Shown piece after piece: positions 1 to 8,031 of a stretch of 64,000 nt of DNA. Below the pieces are notes generated by a model that had not been told where the DNA came from, did no database searches, and saw only the letters and a program-made list of their open reading frames with translations. This stretch comes from CAZIOH01 sp964540815 (lineage in GTDB: Bacteria > Myxococcota_A > Polyangia > Fen-1088): the NCBI GenBank assembly GCA_964540815.1, contig CAZIOH010000028.1:1-64000 (forward strand). The letters run 5' to 3'. The first letter of the stretch is position 1, and every line of letters starts with the position of its first letter. The translations under genes and the position numbers were made by a program.

Positions 1-13
1 CAATCCCGCGCAG

Positions 14-96
14 TACCGGAGACGAGACTTGAACTCGTAAACCCTTGCGGGTGGCGGATTTTGAATCCGCTGCGTATACCATTTCGCCACTCCGGC
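14..96 (-). tRNA. tRNA-Leu (anticodon CAA)
   Basis: On the minus strand the acceptor arm is GCCGGAG paired with CTCCGGT (G-U at the first pair), with discriminator A at 14. The anticodon stem GCGGA/TCCGC encloses the loop TTCAAAA, giving anticodon CAA at 61-63. The 83-nt length and the extra pairing variable arm (CACCCGCAAGGGT region) are those of a type II leucine tRNA. CCA is not encoded. No gene is seen between it and the TPR gene at 172. Confidence 0.93.
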
Positions 97-171
97 GGCT
101 GAAGGCCGGCATGTTAACTCTCCGAGGGGCTGGCGGCGAGCGCCGATTTTGGGGGGCCGCCACCTCCCAAT

Positions 172-486
172 TCATGCAACCGCAGCCAGGGCGCCTTCGA
201 GCTCGCCGCGCGCATGGGTGTCCGCACGTCGGATGCAGACGTCGATGCCACGCTGGTAAATGGTGGCGGCTTCCGCCCTGAGGCCGAGCGCCAGGTAGAG
301 GTTGCCGGCGTGCAGGTAGCCGGCGGTGTAGTCGCCGTGGTCGCGCAGCAGGGTGTCGAACTCCGTGCGGGCCTCCTCGAGGCGGCCGGCGTTCTTGTAT
401 TCGAGGGCGAGGGCGTAGCGCGGGAAGGGATCGCTCGGTTTCTGGCGAATGAACCCGAGCAGCATTTCGATGCGAGAGGAGCTCAT
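172..486 (-). CDS. Small TPR (tetratricopeptide) protein
   Basis: A 104-aa protein that is almost entirely helix-turn-helix TPR repeats. One is recognisable around residues 15-50 (pattern YALALEYKNAGRLEEA) and a second around 50-85 (YLHAGNLYLALGLRAEA). There is no signal peptide or membrane segment, so it should be a cytoplasmic protein-interaction module. The start chosen is the ATG giving MSSSRIEML at 486; a longer reading frame to 519 adds 11 unlikely residues. It lies downstream of panD on the same strand with a 55-bp gap, so cotranscription is possible. The partner and role are unknown. Confidence 0.75.
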   Translation of the reverse strand: MSSSRIEMLLGFIRQKPSDPFPRYALALEYKNAGRLEEARTEFDTLLRDHGDYTAGYLHAGNLYLALGLRAEAATIYQRGIDVCIRRADTHARGELEGALAAVA

Positions 487-541
487 CGGCCGGCGAGTAT
501 TGCACGACCCACGAGGCACGTCCCTGGCGCCCGCTGGGCGT

Positions 542-949
542 TCACACCGTCTTCAGGTGCGCCGCCCGCTGAGGACCGGGGATCTCCTCCGCGGGTCCGT
601 CCACCGGCTGGTTGCGGTCGTCGACCCGCACGACGATGGGCTTCCAGGCCCGCGCCTCGGCGTCGTCGATGGCCTCGCTGAAGGTCGCGATGATCACCTT
701 GTCTCCGCGCTGCGCCAGCCGAGCGGCCGCGCCGTTGATGCAGATGACCCCGGAGCCGGGCTCACCGGGCAGCGCGTACGTCTGCAGCCGCGAGCCATTC
801 GTGACGTTCCAGATGTCCACCCGCTCGTAGGGCAGGATGTCCGCGGCGCGCATCAGGCTGGCGTCGATGGTCACGGATCCCTCGTAGTCCAGGTCCGCAT
901 CCGTGACCGTGGCGCGGTGAATCTTCGACTTGAACAGGATTCGTTTCAT
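542..949 (-). CDS. panD: Aspartate 1-decarboxylase (PanD) precursor
   Basis: It converts L-aspartate to beta-alanine for pantothenate and coenzyme A synthesis in the cytoplasm. The 135-aa proenzyme has the self-processing Gly24-Ser25 pair in DYEGSVTID, which yields the N-terminal pyruvoyl group. Lys9, Arg54, Thr57 and Tyr58 (motif NGSRLQTY) match the known active-site positions of the family. The length is slightly above the usual 126-130. An AGGTGG ribosome site lies just before ATG 949, and a good promoter lies at 1010-1037. No panC or panB is adjacent. Confidence 0.97.
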   Translation of the reverse strand: MKRILFKSKIHRATVTDADLDYEGSVTIDASLMRAADILPYERVDIWNVTNGSRLQTYALPGEPGSGVICINGAAARLAQRGDKVIIATFSEAIDDAEARAWKPIVVRVDDRNQPVDGPAEEIPGPQRAAHLKTV

Positions 950-1009
950 GTTCCACCTTTGTCCCGGCCGGAGATCGGTCCAGGCGCTGGCTTCGCGATT
1001 CGAACTGCA

Positions 1010-1037
1010 ATTATAGAGGACCCCGCGCGCGGTTCAA
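1010..1037 (-). promoter_or_regulatory. Predicted sigma70-type promoter of panD
   Basis: On the minus strand the -35 is TTGAAC (1032-1037), followed by a 16-bp spacer and a perfect -10 TATAAT (1010-1015). Transcription would begin near 1003, giving a leader of about 54 nt before panD. The AT-rich -10 stands out in otherwise very GC-rich DNA. Confidence 0.6.
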
Positions 1038-1189
1038 TTGAAACTGGAGCGCACACCCGCAAACCGCGGGCCCGCCGGGACCGTCCACCCTCCGATCGCG
1101 CCGAACGACCCCTGGTCGGCATGGATCGACGCCTGGACGCATGGTCTCTGTTGACGCTTCGGGTGCTTTCACGCAGGCTGAACTGGCCC

Positions 1190-2035
1190 GTGAAGAAGCG
1201 CAGTTTTTTGAACATCGTCGGCGTGGATCTCGGGGGTGGCAAGAGCAAGAACACCGCGGTTGCCACCCTCCGGGTGGACGCGCACGCTTGCGCCACGGTG
1301 GTCGAGCTACAGCCCCGATCCGGAGCGCGCCCCCTCTACGACGCTGCGCTGACCGAGACGCTGCGCAGCTTCGGCGATGGCAGCCTCATCTGCATCGACG
1401 CCCCCCTCACCCTCCCGCCGTGCCTGCGCTGCCAGGAGCCGGTCTGCCCAGGGCAAGCCGAGTGCGTGGATCCCGCGGTGATCGACATGCGCCGGCGGGC
1501 CAGCCAGGCGACCGAGGGAAGTCGCGATGGCCGTCGCGGCAAGCCACTGGTCACGCCCTACACGCAGCGACCGACCGAGGTCCACCTCCTTCACGAACGC
1601 GGACTCGTCCTGCGGGAGGCGCTCGGTCAGGGGACCGGGCCTCTCGCGGCGCGCGCGACCCACCTCGTGCGGGCCCTCGCCGATCGGTTTCGGTTGAACG
1701 AGAACCTGATCGAGGTCTCGCCGCAGGCGACGCTGTCGGCGCTCGGCTTCGACGCCGACTACAAGAAGCACGTCTCCGCCCGCGAGACACGCGCGCGCGT
1801 CCTCGAGGACCTGTCGGCCGATCTGCGCTTCGGACCCGGCATCTGGAGGGAGTCCTGCGTTCAGAACGACCACCTCTTCGAGGCCGTGATCTGCGCGTAC
1901 ACCGGCTACCTGTGGGCCCGCGACGGCTGGTCGGAGGACGCCGCCGCCTCGCACGCAGCCGCCTGCGCCGGCTGGATCTGGGTCCCCCCGCAGGCCGCCA
2001 CCTCGGCCATCCCGCGCGTCTCGGCGAAGCGCTGA
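1190..2035 (+). CDS. DUF429 family protein (predicted RNase H-like nuclease)
   Basis: A 281-aa protein that starts almost at once with the first strand of an RNase H-like fold, VGVDLGGGKSKN. It continues with the second acidic strand CIDAPLTLPP, the conserved block LIEVSPQATLSALGF, and the C-terminal NDHLFEAVICAYTGYLWA. These are the hallmarks of DUF429, a family of predicted metal-dependent nucleases with no established substrate. A cysteine cluster (CLRCQEPVCPGQAEC) sits near residue 80 and could bind metal. The GTG at 1190 is the most family-like start; ATG 1121 and TTG 1208 are alternatives and none has a strong ribosome site. It is divergent from panD and convergent with the next gene. 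Confidence 0.72.
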   Translation: MKKRSFLNIVGVDLGGGKSKNTAVATLRVDAHACATVVELQPRSGARPLYDAALTETLRSFGDGSLICIDAPLTLPPCLRCQEPVCPGQAECVDPAVIDMRRRASQATEGSRDGRRGKPLVTPYTQRPTEVHLLHERGLVLREALGQGTGPLAARATHLVRALADRFRLNENLIEVSPQATLSALGFDADYKKHVSARETRARVLEDLSADLRFGPGIWRESCVQNDHLFEAVICAYTGYLWARDGWSEDAAASHAAACAGWIWVPPQAATSAIPRVSAKR

Positions 2036-2069
2036 GGACCCGGGCTTCGCGTCAGGCGACGACCTGCGC

Positions 2070-2999
2070 TCAGTATGGCTTCGCGTCGATGACGCAGAAG
2101 TTGAAGGGGGTCGGCGTCAGCGAGGCAGGAATGACCACCGCGATGCTTGCGATGGGCGTGCTAGGGCTGTACGCGGCGGCGAGGGCGTTGGTGGGATCCC
2201 AGCACATCGTGTTGAAGGAGGCCCAGGGGATCTGCATCATGTTGCTCGTGATCTGGGCGCACCAGCGCTTGGTGCCCGCCGCGTCCTGAATCTGGGCACG
2301 AAATCCGGTGACAATCCCCGACAATGTCAGGGAAAGGCCCGTCCCCCCGGGAGCCGCCGCCAAGACCGGCGGGCTCGCGGCCGTCGTCGCTTTGGCTTGT
2401 GCGATGTTCCATCCGATCTCGGCTCCGGACATGTACGTCGGGTCCGCCCCTACGGTCCCCATGGCACAGACCTGTTTGCCAACGAAGGTCATGGTCGGCG
2501 TGATCGTCGCGGTGGTTCCGAACGCGCTCGGAAAGACATAACCCATCCAGGTGGCGTTCATCCCATAGCCGTCCATCGCGAAGGCACTGTCCGTGCCGCC
2601 GGCCACCGGTCCGCCGCCGCCGCCGCCCGTGACGATGGTGCTCCCGCCCGAGCCGTTTCCGACGATGACGGACGACCCTCCGGTGCCGCTCGAGGTCGTC
2701 GAGCCGCCGGTGCCGGTGGGCGAGGAGCCGCCCGAGCTCGAGGTGCTCGCGCCGCCGGAGCCCTGGTTGACGTTCGCGCCGCCCGAGCCGAAGGTGATGA
2801 GGGCGCCACCGCTGCCTGAGGAGCTGTTGCTGCTTCCGCCCGAACCCGACCCGGTGCTGCCGCCGCTCGAGGAGCTGGTGCTGTTCCCGACGGATTCACC
2901 GTTGCCACAGGACTGCGTGACGAGAGCTGCGGTGGTGAGGAGCAGCAGAAGGAAGAGCGGAGTGATCAGAGCTGCGATCAAGGCGGCTGTCTTCTTCAT
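2070..2999 (-). CDS. Secreted Ser/Gly-rich stalk protein with C-terminal beta domain
   Basis: A 309-aa protein. MKKTAALIAALITPLF and a following hydrophobic run form an export signal, ending at a cysteine in LVTQSCGNG. That is a weak lipobox, so lipid attachment is plausible but not certain. Residues 35 to about 135 are a low-complexity Ser/Gly/Thr stalk. The C-terminal 170 residues look like a compact beta-sandwich (GYGMNATWMGYVFPSAF onwards) with four cysteines, of the carbohydrate-binding-like type common in myxobacterial secreted proteins. That fold assignment is an inference. Start ATG 2999 was chosen over 3044 because it begins the signal peptide. Confidence 0.6.
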   Translation of the reverse strand: MKKTAALIAALITPLFLLLLLTTAALVTQSCGNGESVGNSTSSSSGGSTGSGSGGSSNSSSGSGGALITFGSGGANVNQGSGGASTSSSGGSSPTGTGGSTTSSGTGGSSVIVGNGSGGSTIVTGGGGGGPVAGGTDSAFAMDGYGMNATWMGYVFPSAFGTTATITPTMTFVGKQVCAMGTVGADPTYMSGAEIGWNIAQAKATTAASPPVLAAAPGGTGLSLTLSGIVTGFRAQIQDAAGTKRWCAQITSNMMQIPWASFNTMCWDPTNALAAAYSPSTPIASIAVVIPASLTPTPFNFCVIDAKPY

Positions 3000-3120
3000 G
3001 GGGGAAATCCTTTGAAGTCCGGGGGGCTCTCGGAAAACTATCACACCCGCGCCGGCCGGAGGGGATGAGAAATGGTCAAGCGCGGCGGCGGGAAGGGCCC
3101 CGGGAACGGGCCTTCCGCGC

Positions 3121-4110
3121 TCACTTCTTGCCGCTGCTCGAGGTCACGCCCGCGGCGGGCGTCGTGGAGGTCGAACCTGCGGCCGCTGCCGACGGCGCCG
3201 TCGTCGCCCCGGCCGCTCGCCGGTCGATGCCGCTGCGCGACGGGTGCGTTCCCGCCGCCGGTGGCCCGAAGCTCGGTGGGAGGATCGCGTCGGGATCCTG
3301 CGGGTGAACCGGGCCCGCGGTCTTCGCCGCGGGGATCGCCGGCGATTTCGGGCCAAACGTCGGGGCCATGATCTCGTCGGGGTCGTGCCCGGCTGCGCGA
3401 CTGATTGATGCGGCGCGCACCGGGGCCGTCGGAGCGGAGCTCGCCGGTCCCTCCGCCTTGAGGGACACCGGGATCGCCAGCTTATCCGTCGCGACCGCGG
3501 TCGCAGTCGCCGTGGCCGCGGCCGTGGCCAGCGTCGGTTCGGTCCCGGCCCGCGCCGCGATCACCTGGGCGACGTGGCCGCGAAGATCCTCGAGCTCCGC
3601 CCAGCTGTAGCGCAGCCAGTCGATCTGGACCCCGTATCGAGCGGCGATCTCGGCGGACTTGGCCGCCCGCAGGCGGAGATCGGTCAGCTCGGCCAGCGAC
3701 GTCGTCTGCCAGTCGAACGAGACCGCGAACCCGTTGCGCAGGGCCGCGGCGGCGGTGATGCGGTCCCGCCAGTCGCCGAGCTCCTGCGCCGAGTGCTCGC
3801 GCCAGTCGACCGGGACCCCCCAGTACGCGAGCAGCGCCGCCAGATCTTGCCGGCGCAGATCCTCGACCTCGCGCGGCTCCCGCGGTTCACGGCCCTGGAT
3901 GACGACGCCCCCTCCCGCCGGCCCGGGCGCCGTCGGCGCAGGTCCCGGCCCGGAGCCGGCCTGAACTTCCGCTGCCCGGGCGCGCTCCGCCGCTCCGACC
4001 ACCAGCGATGCCCAGCCCACCAGGCCGGCCAACCCGACGGCCAAGGCGGCCGATGCAGCGGACCCCGGAAGCGCGAGCCTGGTCCCATCACGGCGGTGTG
4101 CGCGTCGCAT
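3121..4110 (-). CDS. Exported protein with three ~30-residue DW repeats
   Basis: A 329-aa protein of unknown function. Start ATG 4110 gives MRRAHRRDGTRL, a hydrophobic core and an ARA-AE signal cleavage site near residue 47. Residues about 82-185 contain three to three and a half tandem helical repeats. Each carries a core like YGVxxDWxxxSxxELxDLR (GVPVDWREHS, AVSFDWQTTS, VQIDWLRYSW). The C-terminal half is Ala/Thr/Pro-rich and has two copies of a DPDxIxxPxFGP motif (DPDEIMAPTFGP and DPDAILPPSFGP). It should be periplasmic or surface-exposed. It is divergent from the gene at 4227. Confidence 0.6.
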   Translation of the reverse strand: MRRAHRRDGTRLALPGSAASAALAVGLAGLVGWASLVVGAAERARAAEVQAGSGPGPAPTAPGPAGGGVVIQGREPREPREVEDLRRQDLAALLAYWGVPVDWREHSAQELGDWRDRITAAAALRNGFAVSFDWQTTSLAELTDLRLRAAKSAEIAARYGVQIDWLRYSWAELEDLRGHVAQVIAARAGTEPTLATAAATATATAVATDKLAIPVSLKAEGPASSAPTAPVRAASISRAAGHDPDEIMAPTFGPKSPAIPAAKTAGPVHPQDPDAILPPSFGPPAAGTHPSRSGIDRRAAGATTAPSAAAAGSTSTTPAAGVTSSSGKK

Positions 4111-4226
4111 GACCTCCCGATTGAAGCAGGTCGCCGGGGTCCACACCAGAGGGTCGCCTCACGAAGGTCGGCTCGGGGTCGGAAAACGAGCGGTCGGCGC
4201 CGCGTGGTGGTAACTGTGTGGGGTCC

Positions 4227-5237
4227 ATGCCGCGCGCATCGCTCGCCCATGTCGCTCTCACCCAGGCGCTCGTCGTCGTCGCCACCACCTTCGCGCTCAT
4301 CGTGCTCATCCCGCCGTCGCCCACCATCGGGGTCGGCGCGCGCCCGGCGCAGGCCGCGGAGCACCGGCGCGTCGACCCGCGCACGGGCCTCCTCGAGGTG
4401 CCGGTGGACGAGCTCGTGGTCGCGGTTCGCCACAAGGACCGCGCCGAGATCGGGCGGGTCGCGGAGCGGCTCGGCCCGGCCCGCCTGGCGCAAGCCCTCC
4501 GGCGGCCGGACGCGTCCACGGTCAACGCGGCGATGGTGGGGCTGCTGGCGATCCCGGGGCGCGCGCGCCTGCTGTCGGCGCTGACCGACCTCGTGGCGGG
4601 TGGCGATCCCGGCTTCACGGCCACCGCCCTGCACGCCATGGGCGAGATCCTGGCACCGCTCACCGTGAGCGATCTCGACGACTGGGAGATCCCCCCCGAC
4701 GTCGTGCACGCGGCCTGCGCGGCGATGCGCACCACGCTCGCCGTGCCGGCCAACTCCACGGTCAATCGCCTGGCCGCCATCGACGCGATGGCCGATGCGT
4801 CGGCGGCCTGCGCCACGGTCGTTCCCCCGCCGGAGCTCGCGGCCCTGCTGCAGGATCCGACCCCGGCCATCCGGCGCGCGGCGGCGCTCATGTTGCGGCC
4901 CCAGCAGCGCCTGGCGACCGGAGGGTTCGCCTCGGGGATCCGCGACATCGACAAGTCGGTCATGGGAGCCTCGGTGGCCGCGCTCTGCGAGCTCATCGCC
5001 GTGCGCGGAGGCCCGGCCGCGGTCCCCGCCAGCGCGCGCGAGCCCATCTGGGAGCAGACCCGGCAGACCGCTCGCCGGATCATCAATGCCCCCGACACCT
5101 CCGCCGATGACGCGGTCCAGATGCTGGACTGTCTCGATCCGACGCTGGCCTCGGACCGGCAGATGCTGCTGCGGATTCGAGAGCGGCGGCGGACGCCGAT
5201 GGGTGATCGGGCGGCGGAAGTCCTCGGTCAGAAGTAG
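4227..5237 (+). CDS. Exported alpha-helical (HEAT-like) protein, unknown function
   Basis: A 336-aa protein with a signal peptide (hydrophobic ALVVVATTFALIVLI, cleavage around AQA-AEH). The mature part is nearly all amphipathic helices, such as LAQALRRPDASTVNAAMVGLLAIPG and ELAALLQDPTPAIRRAAALML, and resembles HEAT-repeat scaffolds. No catalytic motif is visible. ATG 4227 is preferred to GTG 4218. It lies 30 bp upstream of murJ on the same strand, so the two may be cotranscribed, but a cell-wall role is only a guess from position. Confidence 0.6.
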   Translation: MPRASLAHVALTQALVVVATTFALIVLIPPSPTIGVGARPAQAAEHRRVDPRTGLLEVPVDELVVAVRHKDRAEIGRVAERLGPARLAQALRRPDASTVNAAMVGLLAIPGRARLLSALTDLVAGGDPGFTATALHAMGEILAPLTVSDLDDWEIPPDVVHAACAAMRTTLAVPANSTVNRLAAIDAMADASAACATVVPPPELAALLQDPTPAIRRAAALMLRPQQRLATGGFASGIRDIDKSVMGASVAALCELIAVRGGPAAVPASAREPIWEQTRQTARRIINAPDTSADDAVQMLDCLDPTLASDRQMLLRIRERRRTPMGDRAAEVLGQK

Positions 5238-5267
5238 ACATGACCACGCGCGCGAGCCCAGACCCCC

Positions 5268-6893
5268 GTGAGTGACCCGCAGCCCGCGGCCCAATCCGGC
5301 AACGGCGGCGGCGCCGCGTCCGCCTCGGCCTCTGCCTCTGCATCCGCCTCGCTGGCCCGGGGCGCCCGCCGCGTCAGCGGCCTCACCATGCTGTCGCGCA
5401 TCCTCGGGCTCGTGCGCGAGCAGATCTTCGCGCTCACGCTCGGCGCCGGGACCTACAGCGATGCGTTCCTGGCCGCCTTTCGCATTCCCAACCTCCTCCG
5501 CGATCTCTTCGCCGAGGGCGCGCTCTCGACCGCCTTCGTGCCGACCTACGTGCGCACCCTCTCGCACGAGGGCCGCGCCGCCGCCTTCGCGCTCGGCAAC
5601 CGCGTCCTCACCACGCTCACGATCTATCTCGGGACGCTGGCCGCCCTCGGGATGCTCTTTCCCGGGCCCGTCGTGCACGTGGTGGCCAACGGCTTTTCGG
5701 CCGACAAGGCAGCGATGACCGCCGGCCTGGTGCGGGTCATGATGCCGTTCCTTCCCACCATCTCGCTCGCGGTGGTGGCCATGGGCGCGCTCAACGCCGA
5801 GGAGCGCTACACCGCCCCCGCTCTGGCCTCGTCGATGTTCAACCTCGCCGCCATCCTCGGCGGGACCGCCATCTGGCTGCTCCATCCTTCCTCGCTGGTG
5901 GCCGTGTTCGGGTGGGCGGGTCTGACCTTGGTCGGGGGCGTAGCTCAGCTCGGCGTGCAGATTCCACCCCTGTGGCGCCTCGGCTTCCGCCCGCGACTCT
6001 TGCCCGATCTCCGGCTCCGCGACCCGGGTACGCGCCGGATCGCGGCGCTGATGGCTCCAGCGACGCTCGGCGTGGCCGCGGTCCAGATCAACGTGGTGGT
6101 CAGCACCGCCTTCGCGAGCCACGGCGCGCCCGGGGCCATCTCGTGGCTCGGGTACGCGTTCCGGCTGATGCAGCTGCCGATCGGGGTGTTCGGGGTAGCC
6201 ATCAGCACCACCTCGCTCACGCAGCTCTCGCGCGACGCCGCCGCCGGGGATCGCGAGGCGCTGACCGCCACGCTCCGCCGCGGGATGCAGATGGTGCTGT
6301 TCCTGACCGTCCCGTCGACGGTCGGGCTCGCCATCCTCGGCGAGCCGATCATCCGCTTGATCTTCCAGCACGGCCGCTTCACCGCCCACGCCACGGTCGA
6401 GACGGCGCGCGCGCTCACCGGCTACACGGTAGGCCTGGTGGCCTACTCCGCCATCAAGGTCGTGGCGTCGGCGTTCTACGCGCTCGGTCGCACCCGGGTG
6501 CCGCTCGCGGCCAGCCTGTCGGCGGTGGCGGCCAACCTCCTGTGGAACGTGCTCACCTTCCGATGGCTCGGGCACATGGGCCTCGCGCTCGGCACGTCTA
6601 TCGCCGCCATCGTCAACCTCGCGGTGCTGCTCGTCGCCCTGCACCTGCGGGTGGGGCGGGTGGTGAACGGCGCGTTCCTCGCGGCGCTCGTGCGCATCGT
6701 GGCGTCGGCGGCCCTCATGGGGGGCCTGCTGTGGCCCATCGAGCGGGCGCTCGACGCCTGGCTCGCGCCGGGACTGCTCGCCAGCGCCGTCTGCGTGATG
6801 GTGCCGGTCCTGGTCGGGGTCACGGCCTACTTCGGGTGCACGCGGCTCCTCCGGGTCGCCGAGGCGCGCACCTTGCTTCGCCGGTTCGGGTAG
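5268..6893 (+). CDS. murJ: Lipid II flippase MurJ (MviN family)
   Basis: A 541-aa integral inner-membrane protein with about 14 hydrophobic segments, as expected for the MOP-superfamily flippase that moves lipid II outward for peptidoglycan synthesis. Diagnostic N-terminal motifs are SRILGLVREQIFA, DAFLAAFRIPNLLRDLFAEG and LSTAFVPTY. Conserved arginines fall in these loops, and the family motif GLxLGTSIAAIVN appears in the second half. The first 30 residues are an unusual Ala/Ser run before the first helix. The GTG start at 5268 has no strong ribosome site, so a slightly later start is possible. Confidence 0.95.
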   Translation: MSDPQPAAQSGNGGGAASASASASASASLARGARRVSGLTMLSRILGLVREQIFALTLGAGTYSDAFLAAFRIPNLLRDLFAEGALSTAFVPTYVRTLSHEGRAAAFALGNRVLTTLTIYLGTLAALGMLFPGPVVHVVANGFSADKAAMTAGLVRVMMPFLPTISLAVVAMGALNAEERYTAPALASSMFNLAAILGGTAIWLLHPSSLVAVFGWAGLTLVGGVAQLGVQIPPLWRLGFRPRLLPDLRLRDPGTRRIAALMAPATLGVAAVQINVVVSTAFASHGAPGAISWLGYAFRLMQLPIGVFGVAISTTSLTQLSRDAAAGDREALTATLRRGMQMVLFLTVPSTVGLAILGEPIIRLIFQHGRFTAHATVETARALTGYTVGLVAYSAIKVVASAFYALGRTRVPLAASLSAVAANLLWNVLTFRWLGHMGLALGTSIAAIVNLAVLLVALHLRVGRVVNGAFLAALVRIVASAALMGGLLWPIERALDAWLAPGLLASAVCVMVPVLVGVTAYFGCTRLLRVAEARTLLRRFG

Positions 6894-6949
6894 CCGCCGG
6901 AGGCCGGGCCTTCGCGGAGCTGGGATTGGCCAGCTCCCGGGCTTCCGGC

Positions 6950-7112
6950 TAGTGTCCTGTCTGAGAAATCCCTTGCATATGTCGACGACGATCCAGCCCG
7001 GCCACTGCGTTGCTTCTCCTCACCGTACCTACGGGAATGCCTCGTCGTCGCGCCTTGCGGCCGGCCCGGCTTGTCGACGACATATGCAACCTATTTCTCA
7101 GACAGGACACTA
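6950..7112. mobile_element. MITE-like palindromic element with TA at both ends
   Basis: A 163-bp near-palindrome between murJ and the next gene. Each end begins TAGTGTCCTGTCTGAGAAAT (20/20 identical, 6950-6969 and 7093-7112 inverted). Three mismatched bases follow, then TTGCATATGTCG (12/12), then weaker pairing inwards to about 60 bp per arm. It has no coding capacity. The outermost TA could be a duplicated TA target, as made by IS630/Tc1-mariner-type transposases, but no transposase is present here. It ends 11 bp before the next start codon. Confidence 0.75.
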
Positions 7113-7123
7113 GAAACCGCGCC

Positions 7124-7951
7124 ATGCCCGTGCTCCCGGTCCGGTTGCAGCTCTCCTGCCTGTTCGCGCTCGCCTGCGGCTTGGTCCTCGCGGCAGGGCC
7201 CCGCCCGGCCCGCGCCGAGCCCTGGATCTACCGCCCGATCACCTTGCCCTCCGGCCGGGTGGAGCTCGATCTCGGGTTCGCGCTCGGTCACGTCGGTGGC
7301 GATGCCCCCCTCACCGGGCCGGGGATGAACCTGGAGCTCGCCTTCGCGGCCTCCTCCAGCCTCGAGCTCGGGGTGCGCACCGGCGGCCGGATCGGGCACG
7401 CGGGCCGGGTCCTGCGCGCCGACGAGTACGCGCGCTTGTTCGACACCGAGACCTACGGCTCCATCGCCGACGGCGGTGGCTTCACCTCCGACCCGCTCGC
7501 CAACCCCGAGATTCACCTGCGGGCGGCCCTGGTGCGCGGTCCGGTGCTGCAACTGGCGTTCGAGAGCCGGTTCTTCCTGCCCATCGAGGACGGCTCCCGC
7601 TTCGGGCTGATGCTGGCACTGCCCCTCTGGCTGCGCATCGGCTCGGTCCGCCTCGACACCGGCGTGTACGTCCCCATCGTGTTCACCGAACCCGACACCA
7701 CCACGGTCGTCAGCCTGCCGCTCGCCATCTGGATCCAGGCGTCGTCGCGGCTACACCTCGGGCCCGACTTCGGGGTGCGCATCTGGAGCCACGGCGGCGG
7801 CGAGACCACCACCTATCCCTTTGGCTTCGGCGTCGGCTACGCGGTCGGACCGTCGACCGACCTGCGGCTCCGGGCCTTCTTCCGGGACGTCGGCGGCTCC
7901 GAGGGGGCCCGGGACTTCGGCCTCGGGATCGGGTTTCAGTTCAGGACCTGA
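7124..7951 (+). CDS. Probable outer-membrane beta-barrel protein
   Basis: A 275-aa protein. It has a signal peptide (LSCLFALACGLVLAAG, cleavage ARA-EPW near residue 29). It then shows alternating amphipathic strands such as GRVELDLGFALGHV, MNLELAFAASSSLELGVRTGG and LRLRAFFRDVGG, and a C-terminal strand GLGIGFQFRT with an aromatic penultimate region, as in outer-membrane barrels. Substrate and role are unknown. Start ATG 7124 begins the signal peptide. A longer frame from 7010 runs inside the adjoining MITE-like element and is artefactual. The element's end lies 11 bp upstream, so its DNA supplies the leader. Confidence 0.65.
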   Translation: MPVLPVRLQLSCLFALACGLVLAAGPRPARAEPWIYRPITLPSGRVELDLGFALGHVGGDAPLTGPGMNLELAFAASSSLELGVRTGGRIGHAGRVLRADEYARLFDTETYGSIADGGGFTSDPLANPEIHLRAALVRGPVLQLAFESRFFLPIEDGSRFGLMLALPLWLRIGSVRLDTGVYVPIVFTEPDTTTVVSLPLAIWIQASSRLHLGPDFGVRIWSHGGGETTTYPFGFGVGYAVGPSTDLRLRAFFRDVGGSEGARDFGLGIGFQFRT

Positions 7952-7971
7952 GCCGGCCCGCCCCACAGCCG

Positions 7972-8031
7972 TCACAGACGTTCACAGTCACTCCTCACAG
8001 GCGTTCACATTCGCTTCTCACAGGCGTTCGT
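7972..8031. repeat. 23-bp tandem repeat overlapping a gene 3' end
   Basis: Units at 7972-7994, 7995-8017 and 8018-8031 (partial) share TCACAGRCGTTC. The last unit is the final codons and stop of the minus-strand nucleotidase gene. The two others repeat those codons downstream of its stop, each reading Glu-Arg-Leu-stop on the minus strand. Confidence 0.7.

Noticed and set aside
3684..6644. 986-aa open frame on the minus strand over murJ and its neighbour
   Set aside because: It runs antisense to genes with clear motifs, has a shadow composition rich in Arg, Gly, His and Glu, and shows no recognisable domain.
7010..7123. Longer N-terminus for the outer-membrane protein
   Set aside because: It lies mostly inside the MITE-like palindrome and precedes a clean signal peptide start at 7124.
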